A program made the translations under genes and the position numbers. Under the pieces are notes generated by a model that was not told the DNA's origin, made no database searches, and worked only from the letters and a program-made list of their open reading frames with translations. This document shows, piece after piece, positions 46,928 through 59,476 of a DNA stretch of 60,972 nt. This DNA is from Polychytrium aggregatum (lineage: Eukaryota > Chytridiomycota > Chytridiomycetes > Polychytriales). Numbering within the stretch: position 1 is the stretch's first letter; each line of letters starts with the position of its first letter. The stretch spans positions 1 through 60,972 of the forward strand of contig NW_026516396.1 in the NCBI RefSeq assembly GCF_025602895.1. The letters are read 5' to 3'.

Positions 46928-49900
46928 ATGGGCAAGCCTGGACATAATCGCTCCAATAAGCCTTCGAGGCCGTCCAAGGGCAGCGGCAGCAGCAGCGGTG
47001 TCAAGCGCGGCGGACATGCAGGTGGCATCGCCAAACGAGGAGCCAAGGGCAAGCCCGGACAGCCCCAGCGGCCCCGGTACGAAGATCTCGAGCAGGACGG
47101 CGGTTCATCCAAGGCTGGCCACCATCAGAGACAAAATGCAATGAAGGGCAAGCAGCAGCATCAGCAGCAGCAGCAACAGAGAAACCCAGGCCGTAAACAG
47201 CTCTCGGCCACACCGCGACCGTCACAGTCAAGAGAAAAGTTTGGCGTCCAGTGGGAGGGCTTCGAGAAGAGCGCCTGGACCAAAAAGAAGGAGGCCTACA
47301 AAGCCGAGCGCGCTGCCCGGGCCCAGGAGGAAGCCGGCGACTCGAATGCGAAAGGAAAGGCAAAATCACCCAAGGGCGACAAGCCCTCCAGGTTTGCGAC
47401 CAAGGGCGACAAGTTCAAGGGTGGACGGAAGGGTCGAGCCCACGGCAGCGACGACGACGGAAGCGGCCGCGACCACGATGAGGAAGAGAGCGACTTTGAG
47501 GAAGTCCCGATGCAGCAAGACAGCGGCGAGGGCTTTGATGATGCCAGCGACGACAGCGCATTGGACGACGATGACGACGGAGAGCACGGAGAAGGCCCAG
47601 ACCAGTTTGATGACGAAGCCGGCAAGGGCAACGACGACAGCGGCTCTGAGAGCTATGATGACGATGACGATGACGATGATGACGACAACGATGACGACGA
47701 CGATGAAAAACGAGAAATCGCACAGCAGGTTATTGCATCGAATCGCAAGCACAAAAAGTCTGGAGGATTCCAGTCGATGGGTAGGCAATTCGAGCATTTG
47801 CATCGATTGATGCACACCAGTACCACAGCGGCGAGCACACTGCCGATGGGCCGGAGCGTGGCAAGCATGCATCTGACAGTGGCAACCTCCCCTGCTCGTC
47901 GGTGGCATCGAATCTCGCAGGCCTCAGCTTCCCGATCTACCAGGCCGTCCTGCACAAGGGATTCAAAGTGCCCACCCCTATCCAGCGAAAGGCCATCCCC
48001 GTCATTATGGAGGGCCGGGACGTCGTGGCCATGGCCCGCACCGGTTCCGGCAAAACAGCTGCCTTCATCATCCCGCTGCTGGAGCGGCTCAAAGTCCACT
48101 CGGCCAAGGTCGGCTGCCGCGCCCTGGTGCTCTCTCCGACCCGTGAGCTCGCCATCCAGACGCTCAAGTTTACCAAAGAGATGGGCAAAAACACCGACCT
48201 GCGTGCCTGCATCCTCGTCGGTGGCGACAACATGGATGAGCAGTTCGCAGCCATGGCCACCAATCCAGACATGTACGTAGTTTGGCTGAGAGGGCGATGA
48301 GCGACAGAGGGCTTCTTCACACCCCATGGCACCAGGACGGTGCAAGTTCACCATCCGCCGCTCAGCCGGGCTTGCCATCGAGTCTGCCACCTTAGCCGAT
48401 ATCTGCTCCTCACACTATCTGTTGCTCGAATCTACACAATGCGAAACCGTTCCACGGACGTATCGCTGCCGCGTATTTCTACAATTCCCTCCATCAGCAT
48501 CGTCGCCACACCAGGCCGTCTGCTCCATCTGATGATCGAGATGAATATCGACTTCAAGACAATCGAATACGTTGTCTTTGATGAAGCTGATCGGTGAGTT
48601 CACATCAATGCACGGTACAACCAATCGTCGCCGTCTCGCCCGTCATATACTCATCGATATGACCTCTGCCAGCCTCTTCGAGATGGGATTCGCCGAGCAG
48701 TTGCATGAGATCATGCACCAGCTCCCGGAAAGCCGACAGACCCTGCTGTTCTCGGCCACGCTTCCGCGACTACTGGTCGACTTTGCCAAGGCGGGCCTGA
48801 CCGAGCCTGTGCTGATCCGGCTCGATGCCGATACCAAGATCAGCCGGGATCTGGAGCTGCTGTTCCTGTCGATCAAGGGCGAAGACAAGGACGCGGCGCT
48901 GCTGTACACGCTCGAAAAGCTGATCACAAAAGGACAGCAGACCATCATCTTTGTGGCAACCAAGCACCTAGTCGAGTATCTGCACGAGCTCCTGCTCGTC
49001 GCCGGCATCGACAACACCTACATCTACGGCTCGCTCGACCAGATGGCGAGAAAGATCAATCTGCTCAAGTTCCGCAACGGCCAGTCCAAGATCATGATCG
49101 TGACGGACGTGGCAGCGCGTGGTATCGATGTGCCGCTGCTCGACAACGTCATCAACTACGACTTCCCGCCCGCACCGAAAATATTTGTCCATCGCGTGGG
49201 TCGTACGGCCCGTGCTGGCCGACGAGGCACGGCCTACTCTCTGGTTTCGAACGACGAGGTGAGGTTGATCATGTGAGAGCGATACGCCCACGATGGCAAT
49301 CTAGGCTGTACTGCTGTGACCCGCCGTGATCGGATGTCTTCAACTCACATCTCTGCCCTGCTGTCGCCTCGCACATCCCCAGCTCCCCTTTCTGCTCGAC
49401 CTCCAGCTGTTCACCGGCCGGCCGCTGATCTTCGGCACCGCCTTTGAGGAGTCACCGGCCAATCCATCTCCCCCCGAGCCCGACTTCACCTCCGAGATTA
49501 TCTACGGCGGCATTCCGCAGGCCGAGCTCGATCTGAGCCGGGAGCAAGCGCTTCACATGGTCAAAGAGAACATTACGCTGTCCACTCTCCAGCACACCGC
49601 CCGCAATGGCTACAAGCTCTACTACAAAACGCGCCCGCTGGCCAGCAAGGAGAGCTACGCACGAGCCAAGGATGTCATCAAGGCCAACATTGGCATGCAC
49701 CCCGTACTCGGTAAGGGCGAGCGTGGGCCGGTAACGAGAGCCAGGCGTGGGAGCCTCAGACACAGCCACATCCTCGGACCAGGCCACGCAATGTACCAGC
49801 AGGACGCCGCTCAGTTACTGACTGTGCCCTGTGCGCGTGGGATTCATTTCGCCCCAAAGCCGACAAGATCGACCCTGCTGAGCAGCAGCGGGCCACGATG

Positions 49901-51695
49901 CTGGCATCCTTGTTGTCGTTCCGGCCGCCTGAGGTAAGCGGCTGCTTGTCGCGCTTGTGTCTGCGGCGTCAGAGGTGTCTGCTGGATGATACCGAATGTC
50001 GGGCTGTCCGGTCGTGTCAGTCTCACCGAGCTGGACCTCGCAATGCCATGTTTGTGCGATCACATTGATGATATCCTGGCCTGCATCCGCTGTGACTGAA
50101 CCACTGCTGTGAACGTGACGCTTCTCTCCGCCGTAGACCGTGTTCGAGGTCACCAAGAAGGGCACAAAGAGCTCCGAGGCCATTCTGATGGCTCAGCGAC
50201 GCAAGCAGCTCAACAAAACCATCGATGCAACCAAGACGCAGACCAGCGACCTTGCTTCGCAGACCATGATGGCTCAGCGTAAAGCCATCAACCGTGGCAG
50301 CGCCGGTGGCCCGACCGGTGGCCTCGAGATGGTCGACGAGGACGAGCTCGAGGTAAGGCACCAGTCCGTTGAGAGCTGCATGGGCTTGACTCCAAAGTTG
50401 GTCGTGGGTACTGGCGTTCATCGCCAACCGTGCGCATGCATGCTGACTGGATGTGCTTTCTGGATGTGCCTTCTGGATCAGAGCGAGTTCCGGACTGTCA
50501 TTGGTGGCGACAAGGCCAAGCGCAAGCACGAAGGAGAAGGTCAGGGTAAGCCGTCCGTGTGTCTCACACAGCGCTCGCAGCGATGTTTGGGCTGAGATGA
50601 TCTGTCGGCAGCCGCACCTTTGATGCTCCATCTGGGATGCTCGGCGCCTGCCGTGGACTGACATGACGCACGATCTGCTCGGTCTCCAGATGCTTCGTCC
50701 AAGCGACCGGCCAAGTCGTTCCGTGACGAAGAGTTCTACATGTCCTACACGCAGAGAGATGCACACACTGAGAAGGGCTACAGCCTGGCTGCCTCGGGAC
50801 AGGGTCGGCCTGCATCCTTCCTCCAGCACGCCAGCACCGCGACACTCGAGTACCAGGGCGACGACGAACAGAGTATCCAGAAGCGAACCAGTGCCGCTGT
50901 TTGGGATGCCAAGAAGCGACGCTTTGTGCGGCCCACTGTTGGCGCAGACAACAAAAAGCTCATCCGGTCCGAGAGTGGCGCACTCTTGCCAGCCAGCTAC
51001 AAGTCCGGCAGGTATGATCTTGTTGACACAGCAATCACAGAGACAGATGCAAAATGCCATCGAAGGGGCGCTGTGTGAACGTGCCTGCTCTTGAGCGCAC
51101 ACGTCGGAGTGTCTTCACTTTGCCACTAGCATGGGCACGGCTCGATGCCCAAGGCTCTCTCAGGGAACGCCTATGAGTCTCTGGCCACAGCCCTCTGCTT
51201 CGTGATCGCTGTCTGATACCCTCGCCATGTCACGCTCCCAATCCATCGCACAACGACACCAGATTCGAGGAGTGGCAGAAAAAGTCAAAGATATCGCTCC
51301 CGCGCAGCGGCGAGCGCGAACTGGCGTCGGCGGGCTCCAATGCCCTGGGCGGGACGCTGTCCAACATGCGGCCGGGAACCAAGTTCCGACACAACAAGAT
51401 TATGGCGCCCACACCGGGCAGTCTCGCGGGAGCTCGCAAGGCAGCACGGAGAGAGCGCGAGGCCAGGCTGGCAACGGATGGCTCGGAAAGCGGCAGCGGA
51501 ACCAACCTCACGACGACGCAGCTGGGCAAGAAGTCCAAGGTCGTTCGGCACAAGACCGTGGCTGGCCGGAATACCCGCAGCGAGCTCAAGAGCGCATCGC
51601 AGATCCAAAAGAGCCGGAAGGAGAAGGAGAGGCGACGGGAGAAGACTGGTCGCCACAAGCAGGGCAGCGGCAGCGGCGGCAGCAAGCGGCGCTGA
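46928..51695 (+). CDS. DBP10: DEAD-box RNA helicase DBP10/DDX54
   Basis: Nucleolar ATP-dependent RNA helicase for 60S ribosome assembly. Ten exons: 46928-47780, 47921-48272, 48498-48593, 48673-49258, 49383-49710, 49860-49933, 50137-50352, 50482-50545, 50690-51011, 51263-51695; 1107 residues. The N-terminal tail of about 285 residues is Lys/Gly-rich, then acidic with a long Asp run (near 47658-47702). Core motifs: [20 protein letters not shown] and [69 protein letters not shown] and [11 protein letters not shown]. The C-terminal Dbp10 region has [17 protein letters not shown] and a basic tail ending [18 protein letters not shown]-type sequences near the end are usual for the family. The start is the ATG opening the basic tail. 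Confidence 0.96.
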
Positions 51696-52470
51696 GCAGA
51701 GAGGGAGCAAGCGGATGGCTGCTTGGGCTGGCCCACAACGCTCGTCGCAGCGGTTGCGGATTGAAGCAGAGATGCCCAGCGCCGATGGCGGGCGGGGAAT
51801 ATACACATGGTGGCGCCCGAGAGCGCCGCCGTCGAATCCCATGTCTGGTGGATGCAGCACCCGTCGCCCATGAGATCGGCCAGGGCGCGGATGCCGCCAC
51901 CCCGTTCCCGCCGACCGAGGAGCAACCGGAAGCGCAGCCAGAGTTGCGATCCATCTTGCCTTTTCGGGGCGGCCCGGGGTCAGGGACCCAGCAACAAGGG
52001 CACAGGCGCACGGGGCAGCCCCGAGTTGGGCTGTCTCTGCCCTGCCTGCCCGGCTGTGGACATTAAGGGTGGATTGGGAACGAACTGGCAGAGACGACGA
52101 GCTGGTCGCTGGGTCGGCGGGGACATGGCATGCTGCCCCGCCAGGAGGTCCTGGATTGCAGTGCCGGTGCGCAACCCCGTTGACAGCTGCAGTCAACTTG
52201 GACAGGTGCGGTCAATTCGACCTGCCGTCAGTCCGACCTGCAGCCAGTTCGACGCAACGGCGCTCTTGCCAGCCGGCTCCCGGCCCACCCAGGCCACAAC
52301 GCCGCCGGCCGAGGCCCGGTGGCGATGGCTGTCCTCCTGGGCGTGCTTTCGGTGCAGTCTTTCTTCTTTTGGGTGTTCCCGGCCCCAGACAAGCAGCGGC
52401 GCCAGGCAGTGCCTGGTCATGGCATCTTTTGCTCGTCGCTCTCTCTCCCCGGTCTCCTCGGCCACGCCGA

Positions 52471-52478
52471 TATAAATA
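52471..52478 (+). promoter_or_regulatory. Possible TATA box
   Basis: TATAAATA in a GC-rich setting, 172 bp before the first downstream ATG. Suggests a plus-strand promoter, not proof of one. Confidence 0.35.
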
Positions 52479-52670
52479 CGGCCCCGCTGCAGCCCATCTT
52501 CTCTTTTCTCCAAGCCGCTCCTTGGCTCCTCTGCCCCTTCTTTGCTCGCCATCGCTTCGTCTCCCTCCCACGCCCTGTCAACTCGCACCCACATCCCCCA
52601 TCGGCTATATCCATCTCCTCCCCTCGCAGCGCTTCAGACTGGATGGCTCTCCTGAAAATTCCTACTGGCA

Positions 52671-52943
52671 ATGTCGCAATTCAGCCTGCCCGGATCGCAG
52701 CATACCCTTTCCCTCCGAGCTGCCTTGCTTGTATCGCGGCTTTCCTGGGCTGCTCCGACGTCGCGAACCTGTGCTATCCCTGGCTATATTGCCGGCCAGC
52801 CCCACCGACCTCCCGCAAAGCCCAACTGGATCGCCGGCAGCGCCGCCATCGCCAGCCACCAGGCGCAGGCAGACCCGCTTCCTCCAGCAGTCTCCTCCCT
52901 GAGCCTGACGAATGGCTGGTCCCTGGCAACCCCAGTGCTTTGA
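52671..52943 (+). CDS. Possible small protein of unknown function
   Basis: A 90-residue frame starting MSQFSLPGSQHTLSLRAALL with a basic, Ser/Ala-rich N-terminus that could serve as a mitochondrial presequence. It lies 190 bp downstream of a TATA-like site. No family recognised, and a competing ATG at 52643 opens another frame. It may equally be noncoding. Confidence 0.2.
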   Translation: MSQFSLPGSQHTLSLRAALLVSRLSWAAPTSRTCAIPGYIAGQPHRPPAKPNWIAGSAAIASHQAQADPLPPAVSSLSLTNGWSLATPVL

Positions 52944-53547
52944 ATCGGGGGACTCGTCGGTGAGGGTGGCTTATGGAGACACCCTGGTCGCTTTCGTCGG
53001 TTTTGCAGCAGGACTTGCGCGCACAGCCAAAGCTGGTCTCGGTGGTTCTGGGAGAGCGGGGCCAGGCTGCCAAGATCGACTATTATTGGTCTTTGGAGCC
53101 TTGGTTCTTTGCTGCATGGTCCGGGCCTGAATCTTGCCACTAGTATTTTTGGGTAGCCTCCATTTTGGATTGCCGTCTTGCGAAAGGGTTTCCACCGTCT
53201 CAGCCGCTTCTAGATCATTGTCCAAGACAAGCTGGGGTGAGCAAATGCAACAATGCCTGGAGCGGGAAATCTAACATCGATACCATCGGTTAGCCATTAT
53301 TTTGGGGGCAGCTCTCGTCTGTCGATCGTTTGGCCCTGGTGCCCGGCTCGCAGCGCGCCAGATACTGGCCAAGTCCCAGGAAGAAGGGAGGGGAATAATT
53401 GCATCAATCTCCTCCGACCCTCTTTGGCAGCACAGTGGCATTGAGGCAAATGATATTGATTCGTCAGGGGAGACAATACCCGCTTGAAACATGCACATTC
53501 GCATACATATACACATACACATACTCATGCAACAGTTACAGCAGCTC

Positions 53548-54986
53548 TCATCGATGGTCGCTGATCCGCAGGTTGCCAATGTCGCAGAGCACCGTTGGCG
53601 AGGCGGACTGGTACCGCTTGACCTTGGCTGCGCCGTCCGGTCCAACATCTACCAGGATGCACCACGCACGCTCCTTCTTGAAATCGTTTCCGCTGGCCAC
53701 GGCGATGGTGCCAGAGCGATTTGCCGGGTTCGGCTGTGACGATTCGGGCTCTGGCGCTTCCCACCGAGTGCGATCGGGCGAGTCCACGAACCGGCGGCTG
53801 GCATCCACACCAACAACACCCTTCTCGACAGGATACTCGCCCTGCAGCCGATCGATGTGGGTTTTGGACATCCGAACGGTTTCGTGGATGTGCCCGTGCA
53901 GGCTGACGAGCGGCTGGACGGTTCGGAGAAAGCGGAGGAGCCCCAGGCTGCCGACGTGCGCATGCGAGGCCATCAGGTCGAGGCCGGTGGCGAAGGGAGG
54001 TGTGTGCGCCATCACGATGAGCCTGGCCGGGTCGATGTTGGAGATGCCCAGCGGCGGCTCGCGGGACAGCGTCTGGTGGAGCAGCCCCTCGAGCGAGTCT
54101 TTGGCGTCGAGGCTGAGGCTGCAGATTGAGAGCACCGAAGAGCCGCAGTTGTCAGTCGAGTCTGAGCGACACCCGTCCACCGCAATCCGGCTGTTGCGAT
54201 AGATTCGTGGCGGCGGAGGATTGTAGCCTGGGGGCCTGGGGGCCAGTACGTGTTGGTAGTAGAGGCAGTCTTCGGGGGGTGTCCATCAACTCCCAGTCCT
54301 TCATGCTGCCGGCCAGAGAGAGACAGCCGATGAGCTTTGCGGCCGTGGTCAGACTGCGGGGAGTGAGAGCGACTGCGATTGCCGCCGTTGTCAGGCAAAG
54401 CCACCGGCATTCGGTAGCAGCGAGACAGCCGATCCGCGGCCGACGAGCCACACTCGCTGCCATCCTCCCGCTTACCTGTGGGGAGTCGGCGGGATGAACG
54501 AGACACCCATGAGATGGTAGACGACCTCGGGGTCAGGTCCCAGCGGAGGGGGGTCACCTCCAGGACCATCCATCATTGTGATGTGCTGATGTTCCCTGCC
54601 GTGGCGCTGGATCGGCGGCAGCGCTTCCAACGTGCGTTTTGAACGATCCGAGGTTGGCCCGAAGTCCGAGTTGCCCATGATTCATGTACACTGGGCACCG
54701 GCAATGTCTGGAGAAGTGGCACCAGCGACGCCTCGAACCATTCCTGTGCAGCCGGACACGAGTCATTCTTCATCATGTCGCTGAACTCTTTGGATTCTTC
54801 CGGCGGCTCATGTGCCTTAGAACGCCCGGTGGTCTCCCGCATCTTCTGGACGACGAGGCCTTTGCGCCGGGGACAAATGTCTCCGCCAAGCAGGAGGGCA
54901 TCGCTGCCGTGGTTGTTGGCTTCCTCTATGAGCTGTGCATAGTGCTTCAGATTGCCATGCAGATCGGAGCTGAACAGAAGCTGCAT
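53548..54986 (-). CDS. Metallophosphoesterase with apparent 1-nt insertions
   Basis: Calcineurin-like phosphoesterase of unknown substrate. The gene starts at the ATG at 54986 (MQLLFSSDLHGNL) and has an intron at 54475-54306. Metal-site motifs in order: SSDLHGN, LLLGGDICP, GNSDF (in place of the common GNHD), then MAHTPPF and SLHGHIHETVRM. The block MGVSFIPPTPHS-MKDWELMD, joined across the intron, matches bacterial and protist relatives of the 'xSxxPPTPxxxKDWE' type. Three frame changes lie at short G/C runs: 54693-54695, 54674-54676 and a six-base run at 54274-54279. Each is explained by one extra base, and the protein sequence is conserved on both sides. Either the assembly has homopolymer errors or the gene is recently dead; the intact motifs favour errors. 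C-terminal part 53548-54272 is continuous. Confidence 0.75.
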
Positions 54987-56105
54987 CGTTGGGGAGCCGG
55001 TGATGGCGGAATCGATGCTGGTGTTGATGTTGATGTTGATGTTGAGGCTGATGTTGATGTTGATGTTGAGGCTGATGTTGTTGTGGTCGCTGCTGGCTGT
55101 CGTGGCAGAACCGGTCGGCACTGACTTGTTCGCTGGAGCTGTCGGCGTTGACCTGGTTGCCAAGTTGCCTCTGGCGGGGCTCGTCGCTGTCTCGGCTTTT
55201 GAATCGAAGGATCGGCAACCGGTGGCGCGGCAAGGCAGACACACGTGATCGTCGGTAACAGCGGCCGGTACATCGTGGCCGGTATCAGCGTTTCCCACGC
55301 AGTCGGCCGCACTGAACACCATTGCACACTCCCCAAGCAGAGCGAGGACGGGCGGATCGGAGTGAGGGAGCAAAGGAAGAGCACACGGGAGGTAGGCGGT
55401 CAGACAGCGGGGAGAAGCAATGCATTGAATCATTCGTGTTCCTGGGAAGGTGGTTATGGAGGGACATGAGACCGTCTCGCCCGAGCGAAACACAGCACAG
55501 AGCCAGGTCAAAGTCGGTGCGGGATCTGGATATGGAGGAAAGAGAAGGCAAGGGGGGTGACACGCGGCAAAAGTATGGAGGACGTGGGAAAGCGACGAAG
55601 GAAGAAGAAGATGAAGAAGAAGGAGAAAGAGCACGATTGTTGAAAGAAGAGCAGGACAGCGAGAGATCGGGATGGAGATGAGTAGATAGAACAACGGGGG
55701 AGAAAGAGTCGCCAGAGAGACCTGTTGGCTCCAAACTGGCCAGACACAAAGAAGCAGACAATCTTGCGATGGTGGCACAGGGAATCGGATGCCTCGGGAC
55801 GCCAACGGGCCAGGCGACGGTATTCAACTGCACAATGACTATCCAGCCAGCAACAGCAAGTCCGCCTGCCCTGGCAGCCACACGTTTCATAGCGCTATCC
55901 TCTAGAGCTGTAGATATTGGATTGCACCCGCACTGCCTCGGCAGAGTCTCAAAACACGATCACGTCCAGCCGATAGATACCCCCCCTTCCCTCTTCTTCG
56001 CCACGGCCAACGGCATCGATGCCAGTGCGGTGCCGATTGTACGAGAGACTGATCCGCATGCATCCGTGCGTGTGGGCGTGCGTGCGAGCGTGGGCATTGG
56101 TTCCC
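54987..56105. other. Gap between metallophosphoesterase start and PKA stop
   Basis: Contains the repeat at 55020-55084, then A/G-rich sequence near 55590-55680. Open frames on the minus strand run into the phosphoesterase frame but have no family features, so they are not called. Confidence 0.45.
55020..55084. repeat. (GTTGAT)n repeat
   Basis: Units of GTTGAT with GAGGCTGAT interruptions, just upstream of the phosphoesterase ATG. On the gene strand it reads as ATCAAC units. Confidence 0.9.
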
Positions 56106-58157
56106 TCAAAAGTCTCTGAACTTGTCTCGGTAAGGGTCGGGGCAGATGATGCCATATGGCTCGTGGTCCTCCGGATAGGCATCAAAGTTGCTTGTGTCGC
56201 CTTCGCCTCGGCTGGGCGGAACGTACGGGGCCGGGATCTGCAAGGTCCGGAGCTTCTGCCAGTCCAGGCCCGAGAACCACTTGTGCTTCTTGATGTCGCC
56301 CGATCCGCCCTTGAGGTTGCCATATCGCTTGGTCAGATCGGATGTCAGCAGGCGCTTGACCAGGTCTTTGGCGTTGGGATCAAAGTGAGCCGGGAACTTT
56401 GGCTTGCATGCCAGGATCTTTTCGTAGAGCTTGAAGTGGTCCTCATCATAAAAGGGTGGATGGCCGGCCAGCATCTGCCGATATTCGGCACAAGACAGAC
56501 ATGCACAAATACAGAGAATGACAATGGCAAGGGATGGTGCGTCAGCGCAGGTTGGGCATTTGATCAAAGTACTTGTAGCCTTGCTCGACGAGCAAAGTCA
56601 ATCATCGATCAAGACCCCACTGCCACGGCCCCCGCTCTGTTGAGACATCATCAGTGCGATCCATCACCTCATATATCAGGACACCAAGTGCCCACCAATC
56701 GACGGCTCGGCCATAGCCCTTGGACTGGATGATCTCGGGAGCGAGGTAGTCAGGAGTTCCGCACAGCGTCCAAGTCACATCCGGCACCACCTTTGCGAAT
56801 CCAAAGTCTGTGATTTTGATGTGTCCTTGGGCGTCGATCAGCAGATTCTGTCCGCAAGAGCAGAACGGTCAGGGCAGAGCTCACTGATCTTCCCCCAAAG
56901 GGCCAACCGATGCAACATCGGCCTCGCTCCAGCTGGTAAAGCAGCGGTGTACTCAGCCATGGCTCATGATTCCATGCTGGGCCAGCGCAGGGCCATTGCT
57001 GCAGTCCTTGCAGAGTCGATGCAGAGCCAGTATCGGACCAACACAGGACCAGCCACCACGCAGCACCAACTGACCTCGGGCTTCAAGTCGCGGTAGATGA
57101 TGTCGCGCTCGTGGAGATACTCAAAAGCAGAAATGACCTCGGCGCCATAGAATCGCGCTACCAGGTTGGGGAACCGCTAGATGTACCCAGGCATGGATTT
57201 GCATATGCACAAGTGTCTGTCAGTTTGGGCTGCAGTATCCTGAGCTAGGGAGAGCCAGCGTCTCGAGCGAGGACGAGCCAGCGTCCGCATACACAAGGAC
57301 TGTCTAGTCTCACATCTATCCTGCAACTGCACCGGTGCAAGCACAAGAAAATGTCTGAGCACGGCGCCGCACAGCGCTTGTCGGCGCAGCGGCTCTGTTC
57401 GTCCATAGCGACTTACCCCGCAGCGTCGCAGATACGTGAACAACTCTCCGCCTTGGACGTACTCCAGTACAAAGTACAGATTGGCACAGTCCTGGAAGGT
57501 TCCCAGGAGCGAGACCAGAAAGGGAAAGTCCAGCTGCTCGAGGATGCTTTTCTCGTTCACGGTGTGCTCGACTTGCTTCATCTTGACGATCTCGGTCTTC
57601 TTCAGCACCTTCATGGCATAGAATTTGCCCGTGGCCTTCAGGCGGACCAAGTGGACGCGTCCAAATGAGCCCGTGCCCAGAGTGCGGTCGATGATGAGAT
57701 CGTTGATGCCGATCTTGATCTTGGGCTTGGGAACCGCAACGGGCGGCGATGTGGCCCCGGCAGCCTGAGCAGCGCCGCTGCCGGATTGCGATTGAGACTC
57801 GGGCGACTCGACCCTGGTCTGTGATACGGCGCGTGGGATGGTGGTGGCCGGAGGGGTCTGTCCCAAGTTTGAAGGGACATTCGGAGAGCTTGCTACGGAC
57901 TGAGGCGCCGATGTGGGGGTGAGGGCCGCACCAGCGCTTGCGGAGGGCGCCACGGCCAGCTTTTGCGACGGGGCAGATGAGGAAGACTGGTGGCCGTGTG
58001 GTGTCGCAGGCGAGTCGACCTTGGGACTATCGGTTTTGGAGGCGCTGGTGGGGGTCGACGACTCCTTTGTGGACAGGGGTGCGACCGAATTGGACGTGCC
58101 CTTGAAGACCTGGTTCCCTTTAGATGCCGTCTTTTTGATTTTATCGAGGAGCGACAT
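56106..58157 (-). CDS. cAMP-dependent protein kinase catalytic subunit
   Basis: AGC-family Ser/Thr kinase, held inactive by a regulatory subunit until cAMP binds. Exons: 58157-57417, 57176-57075, 56847-56668, 56474-56106; 463 residues. The first ~150 residues are a Ser/Pro/Thr/Ala-rich tail. The kinase domain has GTGSFGRV (from residue 161), the lysine in YAMKVLK (183), YRDLKPEN (Asp277), TDFGFAK (Asp295), the activation loop [15 protein letters not shown] (Thr308) and [15 protein letters not shown]. The AGC tail has the PKA-type [20 protein letters not shown] and ends FRDF, the truncated hydrophobic motif typical of PKA. The start is the ATG of [14 protein letters not shown]. Family is certain; whether it is the sole PKA of the genome is unknown. 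Confidence 0.94.
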
Positions 58158-59476
58158 GGTGCAGTGGTGAGAGCAGAAAGAAAGGGAGGAGTAGTTTCGG
58201 TTCTAACTCTGGCTCTGGCTCTGGTTCTGGGCTTGGTCCTCGCTCTGGTTCTAGTTTTTGGTTCTGGTTTTTGGGAAGGACCGATGTTCCGACCAAGCAG
58301 TGGGTCTATGCCAACAAATCAGCAGCAGTACACAGTGTCGTTGGTTAGGGCTGATGCGTGTGAGTCGTCAGAGTGCCGGCTGGATAGATAGCAACTCACT
58401 CCAGTGTAGAGGCAAAAAACCAGCCTGCCCTAACCTGCAGAGTACTGAAGACGCGTTTCCACTCGGCCTGGGTGTTGGATAGAGCAACTCAGACGGCGAC
58501 GACGAAGGAAGAGGGGCAAAGGAGACAAATTAATGGCGGCAGATGGGAGGGATGCTTGCTGCGGATGGCGACTGCCGGAGTGGAGTGGAAAGAGAGTGTG
58601 GGTGGAGTGTGGGAAGGATGGGTGCGCTCACGAGAGCAAGTAAAGACGAAGTAAAGACGAAGCGGACGCAGACGAGGAACCACAGAGCGACGGGCTCGGA
58701 GAACAAGCAGGCCAGCGAGACGGCGAGACGGCAGAGAATGCTTTGATTCTGGGAGAGGGGAGGACGCACAGTGCGGAAGATTGCATCTGCCGGGGTGGTC
58801 TCTGCAGCATCTCGCTGCTCGCTGCTCGCACGGTCGCTTGCCCGGCTCGCTTCCAAGCAGCGCCCAATCGGGCAGCAAAAGGATGGAAAATCGCACAAAC
58901 GGGGCGAGGTCCGGTCTGCCCGAGGCGCTGATTGGGACGGCCATTGTCGCTGCCGAGCCGGATTGATTGGGACAAAGAAAGCGGCGCTGGCGGCATATGT
59001 GCGGGGTGATGGTGTTAATTGGGTGTTAGTAGGATGATGTTAGCTGGATGATGGTGTTAGCTGGATGATGTTAGCTGGATGATGTTGGTTGGATGATGCT
59101 GTTAGTTGGATGATGTTCGTTGGTTGGATGATGTTGGTTGGTGTTCGTTGGTGTTGTCGATGAGCGTTAGTCCATGATCGAGCGAGTGCAATGGACAATA
59201 CATATTGAGCCGCTGATAGTTACGCAGTTCACCGTGTCTCCGTCGCAGTCGAGACAGTCTATCCTTAATCTTTCAAAAGTAACATCCCATCTGAGCCATA
59301 TCGTCAGAGCAGTTCGTCCCCGTCCTCCGTCTGTCTCTCGACCGCAAGCCATGGCGTCCGCGCCGGCCGCTTTCTGTCGCCACCAACCCACCGCCCTCGC
59401 TCTCCACCCGCCCCTCTTCGCTGCCTCCCTGCTGGCCGGCTCTGCCTCCCATCTGTCGTTTGCTCCGGCCCATGCA
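58158..59476. other. Divergent promoter region of PKA and Lgl-like gene
   Basis: Holds a (CTGGTT/CTGGCT)n repeat at about 58205-58268 just upstream of the PKA start, and a TGGATGATGTTRGY repeat at 59012-59165 upstream of the Lgl-like gene. No gene called. Confidence 0.5.
59012..59165. repeat. Degenerate GGATGATGTTAGCT-type repeat
   Basis: About eight degenerate units of GGATGATGTTAGCT and GTTGGTTGGATGAT, immediately upstream of the Lgl-like gene. Confidence 0.8.

Larger units (their letters stand above)
51696..53547. other. Large gap with a possible small gene
   Basis: Between DBP10 and the metallophosphoesterase gene. Frames are long because of GC bias, but none shows a known domain. A clean TATAAATA lies at 52471-52478 on the plus strand, followed by a C/T-rich stretch and two candidate ATGs (52643, 52671). 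Confidence 0.4.

Noticed and set aside
55285..55890. Minus-strand frame running toward the phosphoesterase gene
   Set aside because: Low-complexity Ser/Leu-rich translation with no motif; the phosphoesterase family begins at MQLLFSSDLHGN.
59174..59476. Upstream in-frame extension of the Lgl-like gene
   Set aside because: In frame, but has no likeness to the family; the ATG at 59477 fits the usual start. ATG at 59351 has a good context and remains possible.
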